DNA of 64,000 nt from Ananas comosus (lineage: Eukaryota; Streptophyta; Magnoliopsida; Poales; Bromeliaceae), in NCBI RefSeq assembly GCF_001540865.1, contig NW_017893410.1:1-64000 (forward strand), given 5' to 3'. Below are positions 11,506 through 28,784 of this stretch, in pieces. Every line of letters starts with the position of its first letter. Within the stretch, counting starts at the first letter, position 1. A program made the translations under genes and the position numbers. The notes under the pieces were generated by a model that was not told the DNA's origin, searched no databases, and saw nothing but the letters and a program-made list of their open reading frames with translations.

Positions 11506-12066
11506 GTACGAATTTCTATACGTATGGTGAGAAGAGGATGCGTACGTAGTAAGGTCAATATTATAAGCAAAATATGTACTGTCTTTATATATGTTTGATG
11601 AGATCCATGATCTGTTCCATTAGAGGAGCATTTTATATATGTTTTTATACATGTATTAGTTACCGTTGGTGGCCATGACCATGTGACGAAGCGTGTAATT
11701 ATTATGATGATTTATATTTGGCTAAAAACTTGGTAGAGTTTTCGAAACGTTTTCTTTAATTAAAAAAATACATGCGATTAAATAGTAAATTAAATTTTGG
11801 ATAAGAAAATTAATACCGTCAAAAGTAAATTTTGATATAATCAAAGTGGATACATTGTATCTGGTCATTCATTCATGATTAAGATTAATCTAACATTTAT
11901 AATTAGATTAATAATATCTAATCTTTTTATCGTATAAATAATAATAATAATAATAATAAGTTGAAACAAAATTCTTATTGTGTTTATGAATTAACACGAG
12001 TTCGACTCTCACCCTTCTCTAACTCATTCCCTCTCCCTCTCTCCCTGCTCGACTCTCCTGAGAATC
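11506..12066. other. Spacer between the FT-like gene and COQ3
   Basis: About 560 bp holding the probable 3' UTR of the FT-like gene and the COQ3 leader. It contains an (ATA)n run at about 11937-11958 and CT-rich sequence just before the COQ3 ATG. No TATA box or other gene was recognised. Confidence 0.5.
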
Positions 12067-15000
12067 ATGGCGTTGAGATCGCTTCGTCTCCCTCGCGATC
12101 TCTGTAAAACCCTTCGTCTCCTTCACCGCACCCCTCTCCAAAACCCTAATCCCTACTCTCCCTACTCTCCCTCCCCCTCGGTCGCTTCGGCTTATCCTTC
12201 GCTGCTTCAGTGGAGATCTCGCTCCGACGCAGCGCCCCAGATCCCTATTAAGGAGAGTGGCGAAGAGGGGAAAGGAGGGAGTGGATCCGATAGCTTCGCC
12301 TCCTCGCTAAATCCAGCGGAGGTCGCCAAATTCGCTGCCATAGCCGAAACCTGGTTATCTCTTTCTCCTAGTATCGATTCGTTTATTTTTGCTGATCAAT
12401 TTAGGGTTTCTTTATTAAATCTTAATAATATAGCTCGATAGATTTGATTTAAGGTATGGAAGTGAAATTTGGGAGTGATATACTGTTTAGCAGAGTGTAT
12501 ACAGATGAATCAATGGCGAAATCTAGTAGAATCATATGCGCGCGCGCCAAAATGAAGCAATGCTTCGTCTCCTTGCTTCTTTGTTTTCATTTATAGATTA
12601 CACGAACAATGTCCTGATCAGATTTCGAAGAGCAGTGATTGGTATACGTTTTTTATGAACATCTGAAAATGGAATGAGCAGGTGGGATTCCGAAGGTCCA
12701 TTCAAACCATTGCACTTGCTTAATCCTAGTCGAATATCCTTCATTCGCTCTACGCTTTGTCGTCATTTCAGGTATTTCTGAGGCATTTTTGATTTTCACA
12801 TATTATGTATTTGAGGATTTTAAGTTTTACTGGCTGGTTCTGTGATCGACTATATGATGTTAAATTAGATTTCTAAATACGGTAGTGAAAAGTGTGGTGT
12901 ATAACTGCAATATAGACGAACATGCGCTAGGGTCAAGAATGAACGCTTTACACACACGTAGTAAGCTTTGCAAATTGGAAAAATCAAAGATCCTTGTGTA
13001 AGGTTTCTTTGATGTGCATCACTTGTATTGGGACGTGCAGATCTTCCTTAAAGTTCATTTCTCAAAGTATCTTTCAATTCGTGTTGGATGATTTTATATG
13101 CATTTATGTTTATGTTGGCTGGTACACAACCATAAAAGTCTATCTACCAGTGTTGCCTAGTGCACATTATCGACATACCAATTCTTTTCTGTTCTCACTG
13201 CTTGACCTTTTTCCTAGGAGAGACCCATACTCAGCTAGGCCGCTTGAAGGATTAAAAATTATCGATGTAGGATGTGGTGGTGGCATTCTTTCAGAGGTAA
13301 TTTCTTTGGGCGAAAGCACCGCCTTCTTGTTTTTCCAATCTTTATGGTGAGATTTTGACAATCGGGGTCTTTACGTTTAAGTTTTACTTGCAATAAGGAG
13401 TAAGATGGTCAAGACATATACCTGAAGATCACAAGAAGGTGAATATTTATGAACCTGTTAAAAACTGACAGACATCTGTCTTCTATCTGGAAGAGTGCTA
13501 GAAAGACAATAACAAGATGATGTTGCTAGAGCTGTTGAGTTATTTTTTTCTTTACTGGCTGAAAATTTCTTTTTGCATTTAAAGACCAGAGTACTGATAA
13601 TCATGAGATCCCTGTAGTGAAGACTATGTCATTCAAGGTCCTTAAGTGTTGCTGTTTTTGAGAATTTCAACTCAATGGTGCTCTGATTTTGCTTGAGCTG
13701 CACCTTGGGATGTGAAGGAGATCTTTTGAACCATAACTTATGTTGGTTTAATTGAAATATATGACATATTTTGTTCTTGACAGTTAATGGCAGAAGCGAT
13801 CAGGTAAGGCCCTGTTTGGTGTTGTTGCTATTTTTTTTAATATAAAATTTCTATATAAAATAGTGTAGAAAATGATGTAGATTGCTTGCAATTGTTACAT
13901 TCAAGGTACTTGGCAACAAAAATTAAGACTGGAAGCAGTTTTTTTTCGCTTCCTAAGTGCTGTTAAATAAGTTGTCATCCACCACTTGGCCGGAGTGTGT
14001 TACAAGCAAACAAACCATGACAACAAGAGAAAAAATTTTCCATCGGTGTATCAAATTATATAGAAATAATAGAATTAGTGTCTTGAAAAAAAAGAAGAAA
14101 AGAGCAATGATGCCGAACAAGGCCTAAACTTTTTATTTTGTAGTTTTTCCAAGATCGTTGTTTCAGTTATTATGAACATTGACGATATCCATAGGCATTT
14201 CATTCTGTTCTTGCATTGCATATGAACCGCTTGTCTTGATGTTTTTTGCCTTACATGAAGAATGATTACCATATTTAGCACAGTTTGTCATTTTTAAATT
14301 TTTGAATATCTTCATATTTAAGCTACTCATTTTATGGTATAACCTTTTCCTGTTCCACTTTCAGCCGCTAGCTCGGTTGGGAGCTGCTGTTACAGGCATT
14401 GATGCTGTGGAAAAGAACATTAAGATTGCTCGCATTCATGCTGTATGGTTATTCTCATCGTCAAGCTAAAAAACTAGCTTTACATGTTTATTTTTCTCCA
14501 ACCACTTATCTCAAAAGGCCTCTGTTAATTTGAACTGCTACCTGCGTTGAGTTTATTATTTGCCATCTTGAACTTTCTTCTTCCCACTTCCTGGCTGATA
14601 GAATGAAAACATAAAAATCTTATATGCTGTGTTTACCTCAATATGATATGCACCAACGAATTTTCGACTTAAAAGAAGCTTTTGCTAGTGAGAAATCAAG
14701 AGGTGAATTATAAACAGATTAGATGACCTATAATGCATATTTTGTTGTATCAAGCTGTTTGAGTAGAACATAAATATTCAAAAAATCTGATGTCATGATC
14801 TTTTGCGTCTATATGTGTTTCAGGCATCAGATCCCCTGACTGCATCTATTGAATATTGTTGCACTACAGCTGGTACTCTTTTCTTCCTCAACTACTGTGA
14901 GCTTCAAAAAATTGGTGCATTAATAGTTTGCTAATTTCAAATCAATATTAATACATAACGTGTGTAAACACTTATGGAATCATGTTTCTCGGTGGCATCC

Positions 15001-15082
15001 CATAATGTTATCTAGAATAGATGATGAATATTGCAGTTACCATGTGACATAATATTCTGTTAACTAAGTTTCTTCCTCTCCT

Positions 15083-15119
<37 letters not shown>

Positions 15120-16490
15120 GTGAATTCTCCTTCTTTACTTAGTTTTAATCTAGGTGATTGCTAATTTCAAAATCTAACGATCGTGCTTTGATGATTAGAA
15201 TTGTTAAAGTTTGATGCATTTTAGCTTGACATGTCAGACTGATACAAAAGCTGATACATAGTTTTTGGTTTACAGAGGATTTAGTCAGACTGAATAAGCA
15301 ATTTGATGCAACAATTGCTCTTGAGGTGTGGTATCAATCGACACTCGATCTTATGTGCGCACTTGTATCAAGATCTAAATCAACTTAAGATAAGGAAACC
15401 CGCCGTATCAGAAATCTAAATGTGATTTTGTTCACAGGTGATTGAGCATGTTGCAGATCCCTCAGATTTTTGCAGGTCACTTGGAGCCTTAACAGCTCCT
15501 GGTGGTGCCACTGTGATCTCTACCATCAATCGCACATTGCGAGCATATGCTACTGCCATAGTTACTGCCGAGCACATTCTTAATTGGGTTTGTTTCTTCC
15601 TTATGTAGTTAATTTCATCCGCTTCCTATTAGATGATCGTAGTGTTGCAGATCTGGATTCTCCATTACTAGACTAGAATAACAATTTAACTAAGGCGACC
15701 AATATCCTATTCTTGAATCTGGGTTCAGCCATGACCATACCACCTGAATTATAATGAGTAGTCATGCAATCTCTTTGATCATAAGTAAAGCGCTATTGTG
15801 TTTTTTTTTCATATTAAACCAAGTGCAACGTGTGCTCTTGGTTTTTATGGTTTTTGCTCGAACAGTTCTTCAGTCGCTAGTCTTAACCTGATGTATATGC
15901 ATCAAGAAAATTATTAACAAAGCTTAATTTAAATAAAAAATACAAAGTTATTTAAACTTTGGGTATGTTAACTATTTTTTTGGAATTCAGGTTTCATGAC
16001 ATGGTTTATCTGAATTCATGTTTGGACTTGGACCTGGACCCGGATTTTAATCTAGGCAAAATAACTTTTCTGGACTCACCATTGCAGACGAGTCTTAGTG
16101 GCCTGATCCATTTATCTTAGGATTTGGACCACCTGGTCTGGATCAAATTTTGTTACCGCAACTTGTGCAAGATGTGTACAATGTGATCTTCTGGTTTTTT
16201 GCAGCTCCCAAAGGGAACGCACGAGTGGTCCAAATTTCTCACTCCAGAGGAATTAGTCATGATATTGCGGAGAGCTTCATTCTCTGTAATCCCCATTTAT
16301 CTTTTGTAGACGTTCTCAAATCATAATATACTTTGCCTGAACTCCATGTATGACAGCTAAAGCATTGGATGTTTTTGTTCAGGTAGAGGAAATGGCGGGG
16401 GTCTTTTACAACCCATTGACCGGAGAATGGTCTCTCTCCGACGATATCAGCGTCAATTACATTGCTTTCGGCGTCAAGCAGGCCTCCTAG
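12067..16490 (+). CDS. COQ3: Ubiquinone biosynthesis O-methyltransferase COQ3, mitochondrial, 323 aa
   Basis: COQ3/UbiG performs both O-methylations of the ubiquinone ring using S-adenosylmethionine, on the matrix side of the inner mitochondrial membrane. Nine exons: 12067-12353, 12682-12771, 13218-13296, 14365-14442, 14824-14872, 15276-15325, 15438-15587, 16205-16285 and 16383-16490. The first ~55 residues are rich in Arg, Ser and Leu without acids, as in a mitochondrial presequence. Family landmarks follow: AETWWD (92-97), SAM-binding DVGCGGG (142-148), acidic Asp165 in TGIDA, ALEVIEHV (209-216) and the late GTHEWSKFL block. The length matches Arabidopsis COQ3 (about 322 aa). Intron 3 carries a MITE. 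All splice phases agree and the frame is intact. Confidence 0.96.
13808..14124. mobile_element. PIF/Harbinger-type MITE in COQ3 intron 3
   Basis: A 317 bp element whose left end reads 'ggccctgtttggtgttgttg' and whose right end, reverse-complemented, reads 'ggccttgttcggcatcattg'. It is flanked by identical TAA trinucleotides (13805-13807 and 14125-14127), the T-A-rich 3 bp duplication typical of Tourist/Harbinger MITEs. No coding capacity. Confidence 0.85.
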
Positions 16491-17178
16491 CCGTTTTCTC
16501 AATTCGTGCTCCCTTCTTGAATTTTAGTCCGTGTTTTTTCTAGTTTTTATTTTTTGTTTCGGTTTTGTTTTAAATAGGCTTTATGGTTAATATTGGCTAT
16601 TTTATTGGAGCCAATTTGTCTTTGTAATCCTTCAATTTTTACACTGTTCAAACCCAGAAAATGTTGAATACGATTGGCCATGGAATGGCCACGACCAGGC
16701 GGGAACTCCTAAAAAGAACTTTCTCAAAGATGATTTTTGGTGAAGAATACCTAAAAATTTTTTTGCAAAGTGAACCAAATTTTTGCTGTACCATATATCG
16801 TGGCTGGTCGTAACTGTTAAAGATATTCCCACGGTGTTGCTTTGCTTACGAGAAACGCTCTGCTATGGAAAGTTGATTCAATAGAATCAGCCAAGTCTCT
16901 ACCATAGAGAAAGAGCCGGTAGCTTCCCATCATCAGATATATAAGTATCTTGCTCAACCACCATTAATAGATTTATAACACATCAATTATAGTAGGCTCA
17001 ATTAATTGCTAAATAGCATAAAAATGCTGACTGAGAGGAAAACAGCCATTAGTCCACTACAAGATAATAAATCATGTCAACTACATAGATATACACAACA
17101 TGATCATATGGTACAAATTAGAAGCATACGCATCACTTTTCCACTCTCACTACGAACCTCTTCAGCAAATAGGTGCAC
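16491..17178. other. Convergent 3' region between COQ3 and ELOF1
   Basis: The two genes converge here, so this interval should hold both 3' UTRs. It is moderately AT-rich and I recognised no exon, RNA gene or mobile element. Confidence 0.5.
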
Positions 17179-18553
17179 TTAGGCAGTGTCGTCATCAAGA
17201 TTGTTAACACGTTCACATTCATCTATCCATTCGCTGTATCTGATAGATGAAAAGAACTTTAACAATCAATATCTATCTAATTCTCAAAGAGTTAAAAATA
17301 TACTCTACCAAGTCAAGTAACTTACATGTCAATAGGCTCGGTAAGTGCTGCAAAGAGGAAGAGAACTCGGTTAGCATGCTACTGAGATTCCCAAACAAAA
17401 CTGAAAATTGTAAAAACAGAGAAGAGACTAATATAGCTTTTTGCAATACATGCAGAGAGGCAACAGGTGAAGCTCGCTTATTCTAAATAACAGGCTCCTT
17501 GGTAACTTTTGTATGATTAAACTATCTGGCTTCAATTCTTGAAGAGCACCATTCCATATGTGTCACCGATCTGAATAATCATTTTCTATTAACCAGGAAT
17601 TGCCCTAGTAGCTGCCACGACTGGACTCTTTTTTACAAGGAAATATTGATCATTAAAAAAATACATCAGGTTCCATTGTACTCTAAACTAGATTTCTAAT
17701 AGTAGCACCTGCTTGATTTCTCTGCTATTACCATCTTATCTAGTACCAATCCGCAGTACACCATCTTGCAAAGTCCATGTTTATAAAGAAACTATAATAG
17801 AGAGCATATTCAGCTAGAAAGTCCATAGTCCATATATTCTGACCTAGAATACACACATGTAAACAAAGATTTAGCTGAACTTAGCTACAATAGAAAATGA
17901 CGATTGTATTTTGCTGCTACAGGTTAGTCGCATTTTCACTACACTATCACATTGCTTGTTCGGAGTAGTAGATCCTGGTTCAATAATCAAGCCATGTAAG
18001 AAACTTCTAGACCCAATTTCTAGCCGAGATTACACCTAAAACTCTCATCTCCCTTGGTCAAACTTCTGTCACTGGTCAAGTAAATGGGGTTGTCATAAAA
18101 TATATGACTTATGATACTCACAATATTTTTAACTAACTGATTGATAACGATTCATGTTTGTTCTCAATTTTTAATACTTTATGTACTAGGTTTAACATCT
18201 GTGGGCTATATTTTCAACATATGCATTTGTTGTGCAAATGATTTACGGCAATTAAATATGGACCTACCAGTAACGGTGGTGCTGAAGCTTTCCTGACAGA
18301 TTCTGCATGCGGCCTCGCCGATCAGATTCTTCATATCACTGCAAACAAATTGTGAATATCGAATCACAGTCAAGCACAAATTATATACCAAATATCAGAG
18401 CTTAAATCTCAGTACAAACATGGAATAATATGATTCCTACATGCGACACTCGACGCTACTCCCGTGGTTGCAGAACGGGCAGCAAAAGACCGTATCGAGC
18501 TTGTCCATTCGTTTCTTAGGCGGCGGCTTCGCCCTCGACTTCCTCTTTCCCAT
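17179..18553 (-). CDS. ELOF1: Transcription elongation factor 1 homolog (Elf1/ELOF1), 88 aa
   Basis: Elf1 is a small zinc protein that travels with RNA polymerase II in the nucleus during elongation. Four coding exons on the minus strand: 18441-18553, 18268-18338, 17326-17347 and 17179-17239; the third is only 22 nt. The protein begins [15 protein letters not shown], the basic tail that precedes the zinc fold, followed by the zinc-ribbon pairs CPFC (25-28) and CRIC (49-52). The family block [14 protein letters not shown] follows. The length is normal for plant Elf1. The basic Pro-rich start fixes the initiator. A splice donor at about 19183 and a TATA box near 19289-19296 indicate a 5' UTR intron of about 0.6 kb just upstream. 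Confidence 0.95.
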
Positions 18554-18560
18554 GGTTCAA

Positions 18561-19275
18561 CTTAAAAAACTCGTAAGCCTCAATATCACTGATACATTAA
18601 AATCCAAATTAGGAGCTCCGCACTTCAATTCAGGTTTCAAAGCAGTTTGTTGCAAACAATAAGTCAATTTCTTCATAACAATTTGATAAGCAATTGACCT
18701 ATTAATGATAAAATGAATTAAACCTAGAAATTTTTCTGCTAAAATAATTTTATTATTTGATATATTTTCTTACTTGATACTAGTACGGAAGTAACAAATT
18801 CGGTAACATATGAAGCGGATAAGGGATCAAACAAATAAATTAGCTAGTTCAGAATCCCATTTGCATCGCTTTAATCGAACGACAACATTTACATGAACAC
18901 AAGAATCCCAATTAGGACGAATTTGTGAAATCCTAGGTGATTCAGGGCTTCGAAAAAAAAAAAAATAGTATCGATAAATTCCTTAAATTCGTCCCAAATC
19001 GAACTAAAAACAAACAAGCTGATTTTAATCGAGCACTTGAACAAAAATTCGATTAATCGTGTGAATCGCTTCATAAAAAGCAACTATATAAGGGGCAAGA
19101 ATTCGACATAGATGAAACCCTAGATCGGAGAAAAAGAAAAAAAGAAGCATAAAAAAGAACAAAAATAAATGTAAAATTTTACCTCGAGAGAGCGATAGAG
19201 AGAGGGAGGATTCGCAACGAGAGATTGCGCAAAGAGAGCTTGGAATCGAAGAATAAAGTCTCCTTCGATCGATAA
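18561..19275 (-). promoter_or_regulatory. ELOF1 leader with 5' UTR intron and promoter
   Basis: On the minus strand, GA-rich leader sequence at about 19184-19270 ends in a good donor (CGAG|GTAAAA). An acceptor (TTTTAAG) lies 7 nt before the ATG. 'ctatatatg' at about 19289-19297 is a plausible TATA box. I infer a non-coding first exon; cDNA would settle the exact ends. Confidence 0.55.
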
Positions 19276-19299
19276 TGTGGTGTGGGTCATATATAGCTC

Positions 19300-20430
19300 A
19301 TGGAATTGGAAACCGAGTCGCACTAGGACTCCGACCCTATCCGAGTCGGCGAGTCAATATTAGCGGGTCACTGTTTCTGCTGGATCCGACCCGATTGGAG
19401 CTTTTTATGGATTTTTTTTCCTCCTTTTTTTTTATTTTTTATATTACTTTGCTTGCCCATGGACGCCCACCAAAAGGCATTTTGATGCGATAGTTAAAAA
19501 TACAATGCTTTTATTAATAATCTCTTTTTATTTTATTTTATAAAAAAATACTTTGCTTGCAAATAAAAGTTTATAATATTTTACACACTAGATAACTCAA
19601 TGATTTTGAATATTAATCTAAACATTATAAATTATTCTTACCTCCTAGTAATTATACTTTTTTTACTAATTAAATATTATCATATATATGCTGGTTTGCA
19701 AAGTATTATATAATTTATTAATAAATATAGTCTTTACTCTTATTTTACATAATTAAATTAAATATATTTAATATTTGACGTAATTAATTCAGTAGTTTGT
19801 TAAACACGACAAAATCTTTCCGATCAGAATATAACACACATAGAATTAATAATGTTTTATTATATTATTTTTTATTTATTTTTTTATTAGTTGAGTGCAT
19901 ATATATAATATATATGATAATGTAATTAGTTTGAGGTATTTTTTCCATGCGGGAAGGAGCAGTTTGTTTTGATGTAAGCGGAGGAGTGGAACTCAAAATT
20001 TCCTTACTTTGATATTTATTTTCGGCTTTCTTGATATTTATTTTACTATTTAATAATTTTTCTAAAAAAATTATTAAATAGTAAAATCTAAACTCTACTT
20101 TCTTTATAATGAATTAGAATTATCTTATTTATTATAAATTAGAATTATCTTTAAATAAAATAAAATTTTTAATTATTTAATAGGTTAAATTTTATAAGTA
20201 TAAGTTTATTGCTATATTCAGAAAATAACGGGATTGACTTACATCAAAATAAATAATAAAACTAAAAAAATTAATTTCATTATCACTAAATTACATAAAA
20301 AATAAAAAAAATAAATTTAACTTTCAAACTATATAAATTATGTCAAAATAGATAATAAAAAATTATTTATATTTGAGAAAAACTTAAATATTACTGCACT
20401 TGCTATAGATTCGTAAATCCAAGCGTCCCC
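19300..20430. other. AT-rich spacer
   Basis: From about 19490 the sequence is over 75% AT, with short inverted strings such as 'ttttactatttaataatt' opposite 'aattattaaatagtaaaa' around 20040-20085. No exon or RNA gene was recognised. Confidence 0.45.
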
Positions 20431-20433
20431 TTA

Positions 20434-22098
20434 GGACCCGTTTGGCCTAGCTTCTGAAAAAGTGATTTCTGAAAAAGTGATTTTGATTTGTGGAAGTGAT
20501 TTTAGTTAAAAGCTGTAGAGTGTTTGGCTGAGTTTAGATAAAATCGATTTTTCAAAAGTGATTTTGAAAAACTGTTTGGCAAAATTTTTTTCATGTTTGC
20601 ATAATTTAATATTTTTATTAAATTTTATTTTAAAATAATTTAAAATTTAAATTTAAATTTGAATTAAAATTAAATTTTTTGAAATTCAAAATTGTACAAA
20701 ATTTAAATTTTAATATTTTAATTTAAAAAATAACGCAATGTGCTTTGGGAGCCTACCCCTTGGATAGGGGGGTCGGGGTGAGCCCAAAGCAGAGAGGGAA
20801 TGTTTTCGAGAGCAGGATTCAGAAGTATATCGCCTGTAATTGAAAAGTCGACTTTCACTTTGGAATACCAAGGTCAGATACTCAATACAAGACTCCATCC
20901 AATGTTTTAGTAATAGAGCTTCAGTAATGAATACAGTGTCATCATCTAACTGACGACTGAGATCTTCTCATTTAATCTTAATGTGTTTCCTTTTCTTAAC
21001 GGTATAACAAAATCAAATTGATTTACAACTAATCAATATCAATTATTTTCCAAAATTATTTTCAATTACATTTGGTCGAGGATGCTTTATATAAGTATCG
21101 AGGGTGCTTTGTCTGCCTACCCTTCTTTTCTGATGCCTCCTTTTCGGCAGTCCCCCTCGGTCTCCGTAAGGTTGGACTGCACGTTTTCCTCTTTTCTCCC
21201 GGAGTAGCGAGTCTTGATCTCTTAATATTTTAAAAATTTAAAATTTAAAATTTAAAATTTAAAAGTTAAAAATTAAAAATTAAAAAATAAAAATAAAAAT
21301 TAAAAATTAAAATTTAAAATAATTATAAATTTTAAAATATAAAATTTTAATATTTAAAAATGTAAATTTAAATTTAAATTTTAAAATTTAAATTTTAAAT
21401 ATAAAATTTATATTTAAAAATATAAATAATTATGAAATTAAAAATATAAAATTTTAATATTTAAAAATATATATTTAAATTTAAAATTTAAAATTTAAAA
21501 TTTAAAATTTAAAATAATTATGAAATTTAAAATATAAAATTTAAAATTTGAATATTTAAAATTTTTCTTTTAAAATTTTAAAAATTTAAAATTTATAATT
21601 TGTAGATTAAAACTTGTAATTTAAAATTTAAATTTTTAAATTTTTAAATTTTTAAATTTTAAATTAAAATCTAAAATTTCAAATTTTAAATTTTATCTTA
21701 AATTTGAAATTTGAAATTTGAAATTTAAAAATTTAAAATCTAAAATTTGATATTTGAAAATTAAAATTAAAATTAAAATTTTAAAGTTTGAAATTTATTT
21801 TTCAAAATTTAAAATTAAAAAATTAAAAAATAAATCTAAAAATTAAAATTTTAAATTAAATTTAAATATAAATATTGAATTTAAAATAAAAATAGAAATT
21901 TAAAGTTTGAGTTCAAAATTAGAATCAGATTTCAAGAAGCAATTTTTTTTCTGCTTCTGATTCTGGAGCCTTCAAAATCAGTTTTCTAATTCTGAGAAGC
22001 AGAATCAGATTTTAAAAATGAAATTACCAACCGTTCTATTAAACCGAAAATTATTTTTTAACTAAAAAGTGTTTTTTAAAAGATAGGCCAAACACCCC
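20434..22098. mobile_element. TIR element with TTA duplication, about 1.7 kb
   Basis: The left end is 'ggacccgtttggcctag' and the right end, reverse-complemented, is 'ggggtgtttggcctatc'. Identical TTA trinucleotides flank it (20431-20433 and 22099-22101). This fits a PIF/Harbinger-type non-autonomous element. Much of the interior (21226-21905) is a low-complexity lattice of 'aaatttaaaatt' words. A different, GC-richer block at about 20733-21225 may be a nested insertion. I recognise no transposase. Confidence 0.7.
21226..21905. repeat. Low-complexity A/T lattice
   Basis: Nearly 700 bp made almost only of A and T in 'aaatttaaaattt' and 'aaaatataaaatttt' permutations. It is a slippage-prone satellite-like expansion inside the TIR element, with no coding capacity. 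Confidence 0.85.
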
Positions 22099-22265
22099 TT
22101 AATTTGAGAACGAACTTTTTCCTCGAACACATTTTTAACGCGCACTGAGAAAAGGACCCGATCCATCCAAAAAGCTGGGGCCCACCGCCTAACCTCATCC
22201 CCATCTTGAATGATTGTATCTTCTAGAAACAAAGAGACCGATTAACATGACCAGTAAATTTGACC

Positions 22266-22276
22266 TGTATATATGT
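22266..22276 (+). promoter_or_regulatory. Candidate TATA box of citrate synthase gene
   Basis: 'ctgtatatatg' lies about 150 nt before the ATG at 22424, a normal distance for a plant TATA box with a leader of roughly 110-120 nt. No transcript data support it here. Confidence 0.4.
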
Positions 22277-22423
22277 ACGCGGCTAAACTCCACTAGCAAA
22301 TAATAAACACATCAACTTCGCCGATCTCCTCCACTTTACTTGACCAGCTCTCCTACGCTTCTCTCCCACACGAAATCTAGGGTTTCGGATCGCACAATTT
22401 CCGATCTCTCTCGGCGTAGGAGA

Positions 22424-27009
<4,586 letters not shown>

Positions 27010-27387
27010 TTATCTAGCTTTAGCTTAACAAAATAAATTCTCTTCCTTCTTACATATATAATGGAGGTCGACTATGTGTTTATCTGTAATGAGACCTTTA
27101 GTGTTTTTGGTTTTGAGGAAGGCCATAATATCTAAAATAAATTAAGCGACGATGTTGTCAACCTGTAACTTTTACCCAATAATTGCTATATTGCTTAAAT
27201 AAGTGAAAATCAAAGATGCAAATTTCTTTTTCGCCTCTGTACTAAAAATGTGAAAATGTGCCTTAATTATTGGTCCTGGCTTGTTAAATGAAAGAAGAGC
27301 TATTTATTATTCTTTGGTTGGTTTAGTCAACTTGAAGCGAACTACTAATTGGGCATGATTCATTGTGCCAGATGCTATGGAATTGTC
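27010..27387. other. Downstream region of citrate synthase
   Basis: Probably the 3' UTR and terminator region. It holds an 'aataaattaagc' signal-like string near 27138-27150. No exon or repeat was recognised before the SINE that follows. Confidence 0.4.
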
Positions 27388-27401
27388 GTGAACAAAGAAA
27401 C

Positions 27402-27561
27402 AATTTTTTTTTTTTTTTTTGAGAGAAAGATTGTATACTACTCGCTTTTGTTTATTTCATTTAGAAATAAACTTAGCTGGAAATGTGAATAAATTAGGAT
27501 TCAAATTTGTATTTCGAGTATCAACCATCAAATTTTTTGCCACTTGCGTTAGGGACGGTCG
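27402..27561 (-). mobile_element. tRNA-derived SINE, copy 3, with 14 bp duplication
   Basis: A full-length minus-strand copy running from a T run near 27404 to 'agggacggtc' at the end. Both flanks carry 'gtgaacaaagaaac' (27388-27401 and 27562-27575), a perfect 14 bp target-site duplication. Box B is mutated (attcaaattt). It is a clear retroposition event. Confidence 0.93.
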
Positions 27562-27994
27562 GTGAACAAAGAAACTTAAATTTGATCTATTCCTTCTTTT
27601 ACACTGTTGTGGAATTGCAGTGGGTAAACATTGGGTTTATATGAACTATTTTGTCATGTGACTAATACTTTTGATGAATTTTTTAGTGTTGCGCCGCCCT
27701 TGTACCTTTTTCCTAGCCTATAAATGAAATTTTTAGATCAATAGTTTTCTCAACTTTTTCTTTTGTTAACTAAATTTTTTTAAAAAAATTTGCATGTAGT
27801 ATTTTACTTTGGATGGTGCTATACACGCTAAATCGGGATATATGCTGTTGAACGAGCCGGCTCTACGAGTCGGGAAAAATAAATAAATAAAAATTCTCCT
27901 TTTGTTTTTAGATGTTCAAAAGGAATAATAATAATAATAATAATAAATCCTCTTTTCGTTTTCAGATGTTATTATCTAGCTGTCCCACACACCT

Positions 27995-28784
27995 GGGCCG
28001 CGTTTGGTTCGAAGTCGAAATCGGAATCAGAATTGGAACCGAAATAAGCTAGAATCGGAGGTAATTCTGTTTGGTTCGTTACCTAAATCGGAATTGGAAT
28101 AAATTATTTTTATTGTCGGTGTTTGGTTCATATAGATATAAAAAACGTAATCAAATTAATATATTAACTTTTTCTTTGTAATATATTAATTTAAATTCAA
28201 ATTAAGAATTAAATATTAAAAATTTACATCAAAATTTTGAAATAATGTCAAAATTTTAAATCTATTTTTTTTAAAAAAAATAAACTTTGAAGTTGAGTAG
28301 ATAATTCAAAATATAAAACTAAATTTCAATTTATTCAAATTCAAACTTAAAATTATAATTTTAATTTTAATTTGAATCCATAAATTTAATTTAAGTTTTA
28401 AATAAAATTTGAATAAAATTTCATATAAATTAAATTTTAATTTAAATTCAAATTTATAAGTTAGATTCAAAATACTTGATTAAATTTTAATTTAAATTCA
28501 AATTAAATTTAAAATTATAAATTTAATTTCTAAATTTAAACTTATATTTTAATTAAAAAAGTTGAAAAAATAAATTTAATCCAAATAAATATTTATTCCA
28601 TTCAGATTCAACTTCCTATCCGGCCTAAATGACCGAATTGAAAAAAAATAGTGATTGGGGGATTCCCATTCCGTTCGGGAATCAAGAATTGGAATGGGAC
28701 TCCTCCGTACCAAACACCCACAAACGGACTCATTCATTTCGATTCCAATTCAATGGTAAAAAAATAAGCGAACCAAACATGCCC
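27995..28784. mobile_element. TIR element (MITE-like), about 0.8 kb
   Basis: The left end 'gggccgcgtttggttcg' matches the right end 'cgaaccaaacatgccc' read on the other strand. Subterminal 'gaatcggaattggaa'-type words near both ends add to the inverted repeat. The interior is AT-rich and non-coding. The flanking trinucleotides do not match, so the target-site duplication has decayed or the borders are slightly off. Confidence 0.7.
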
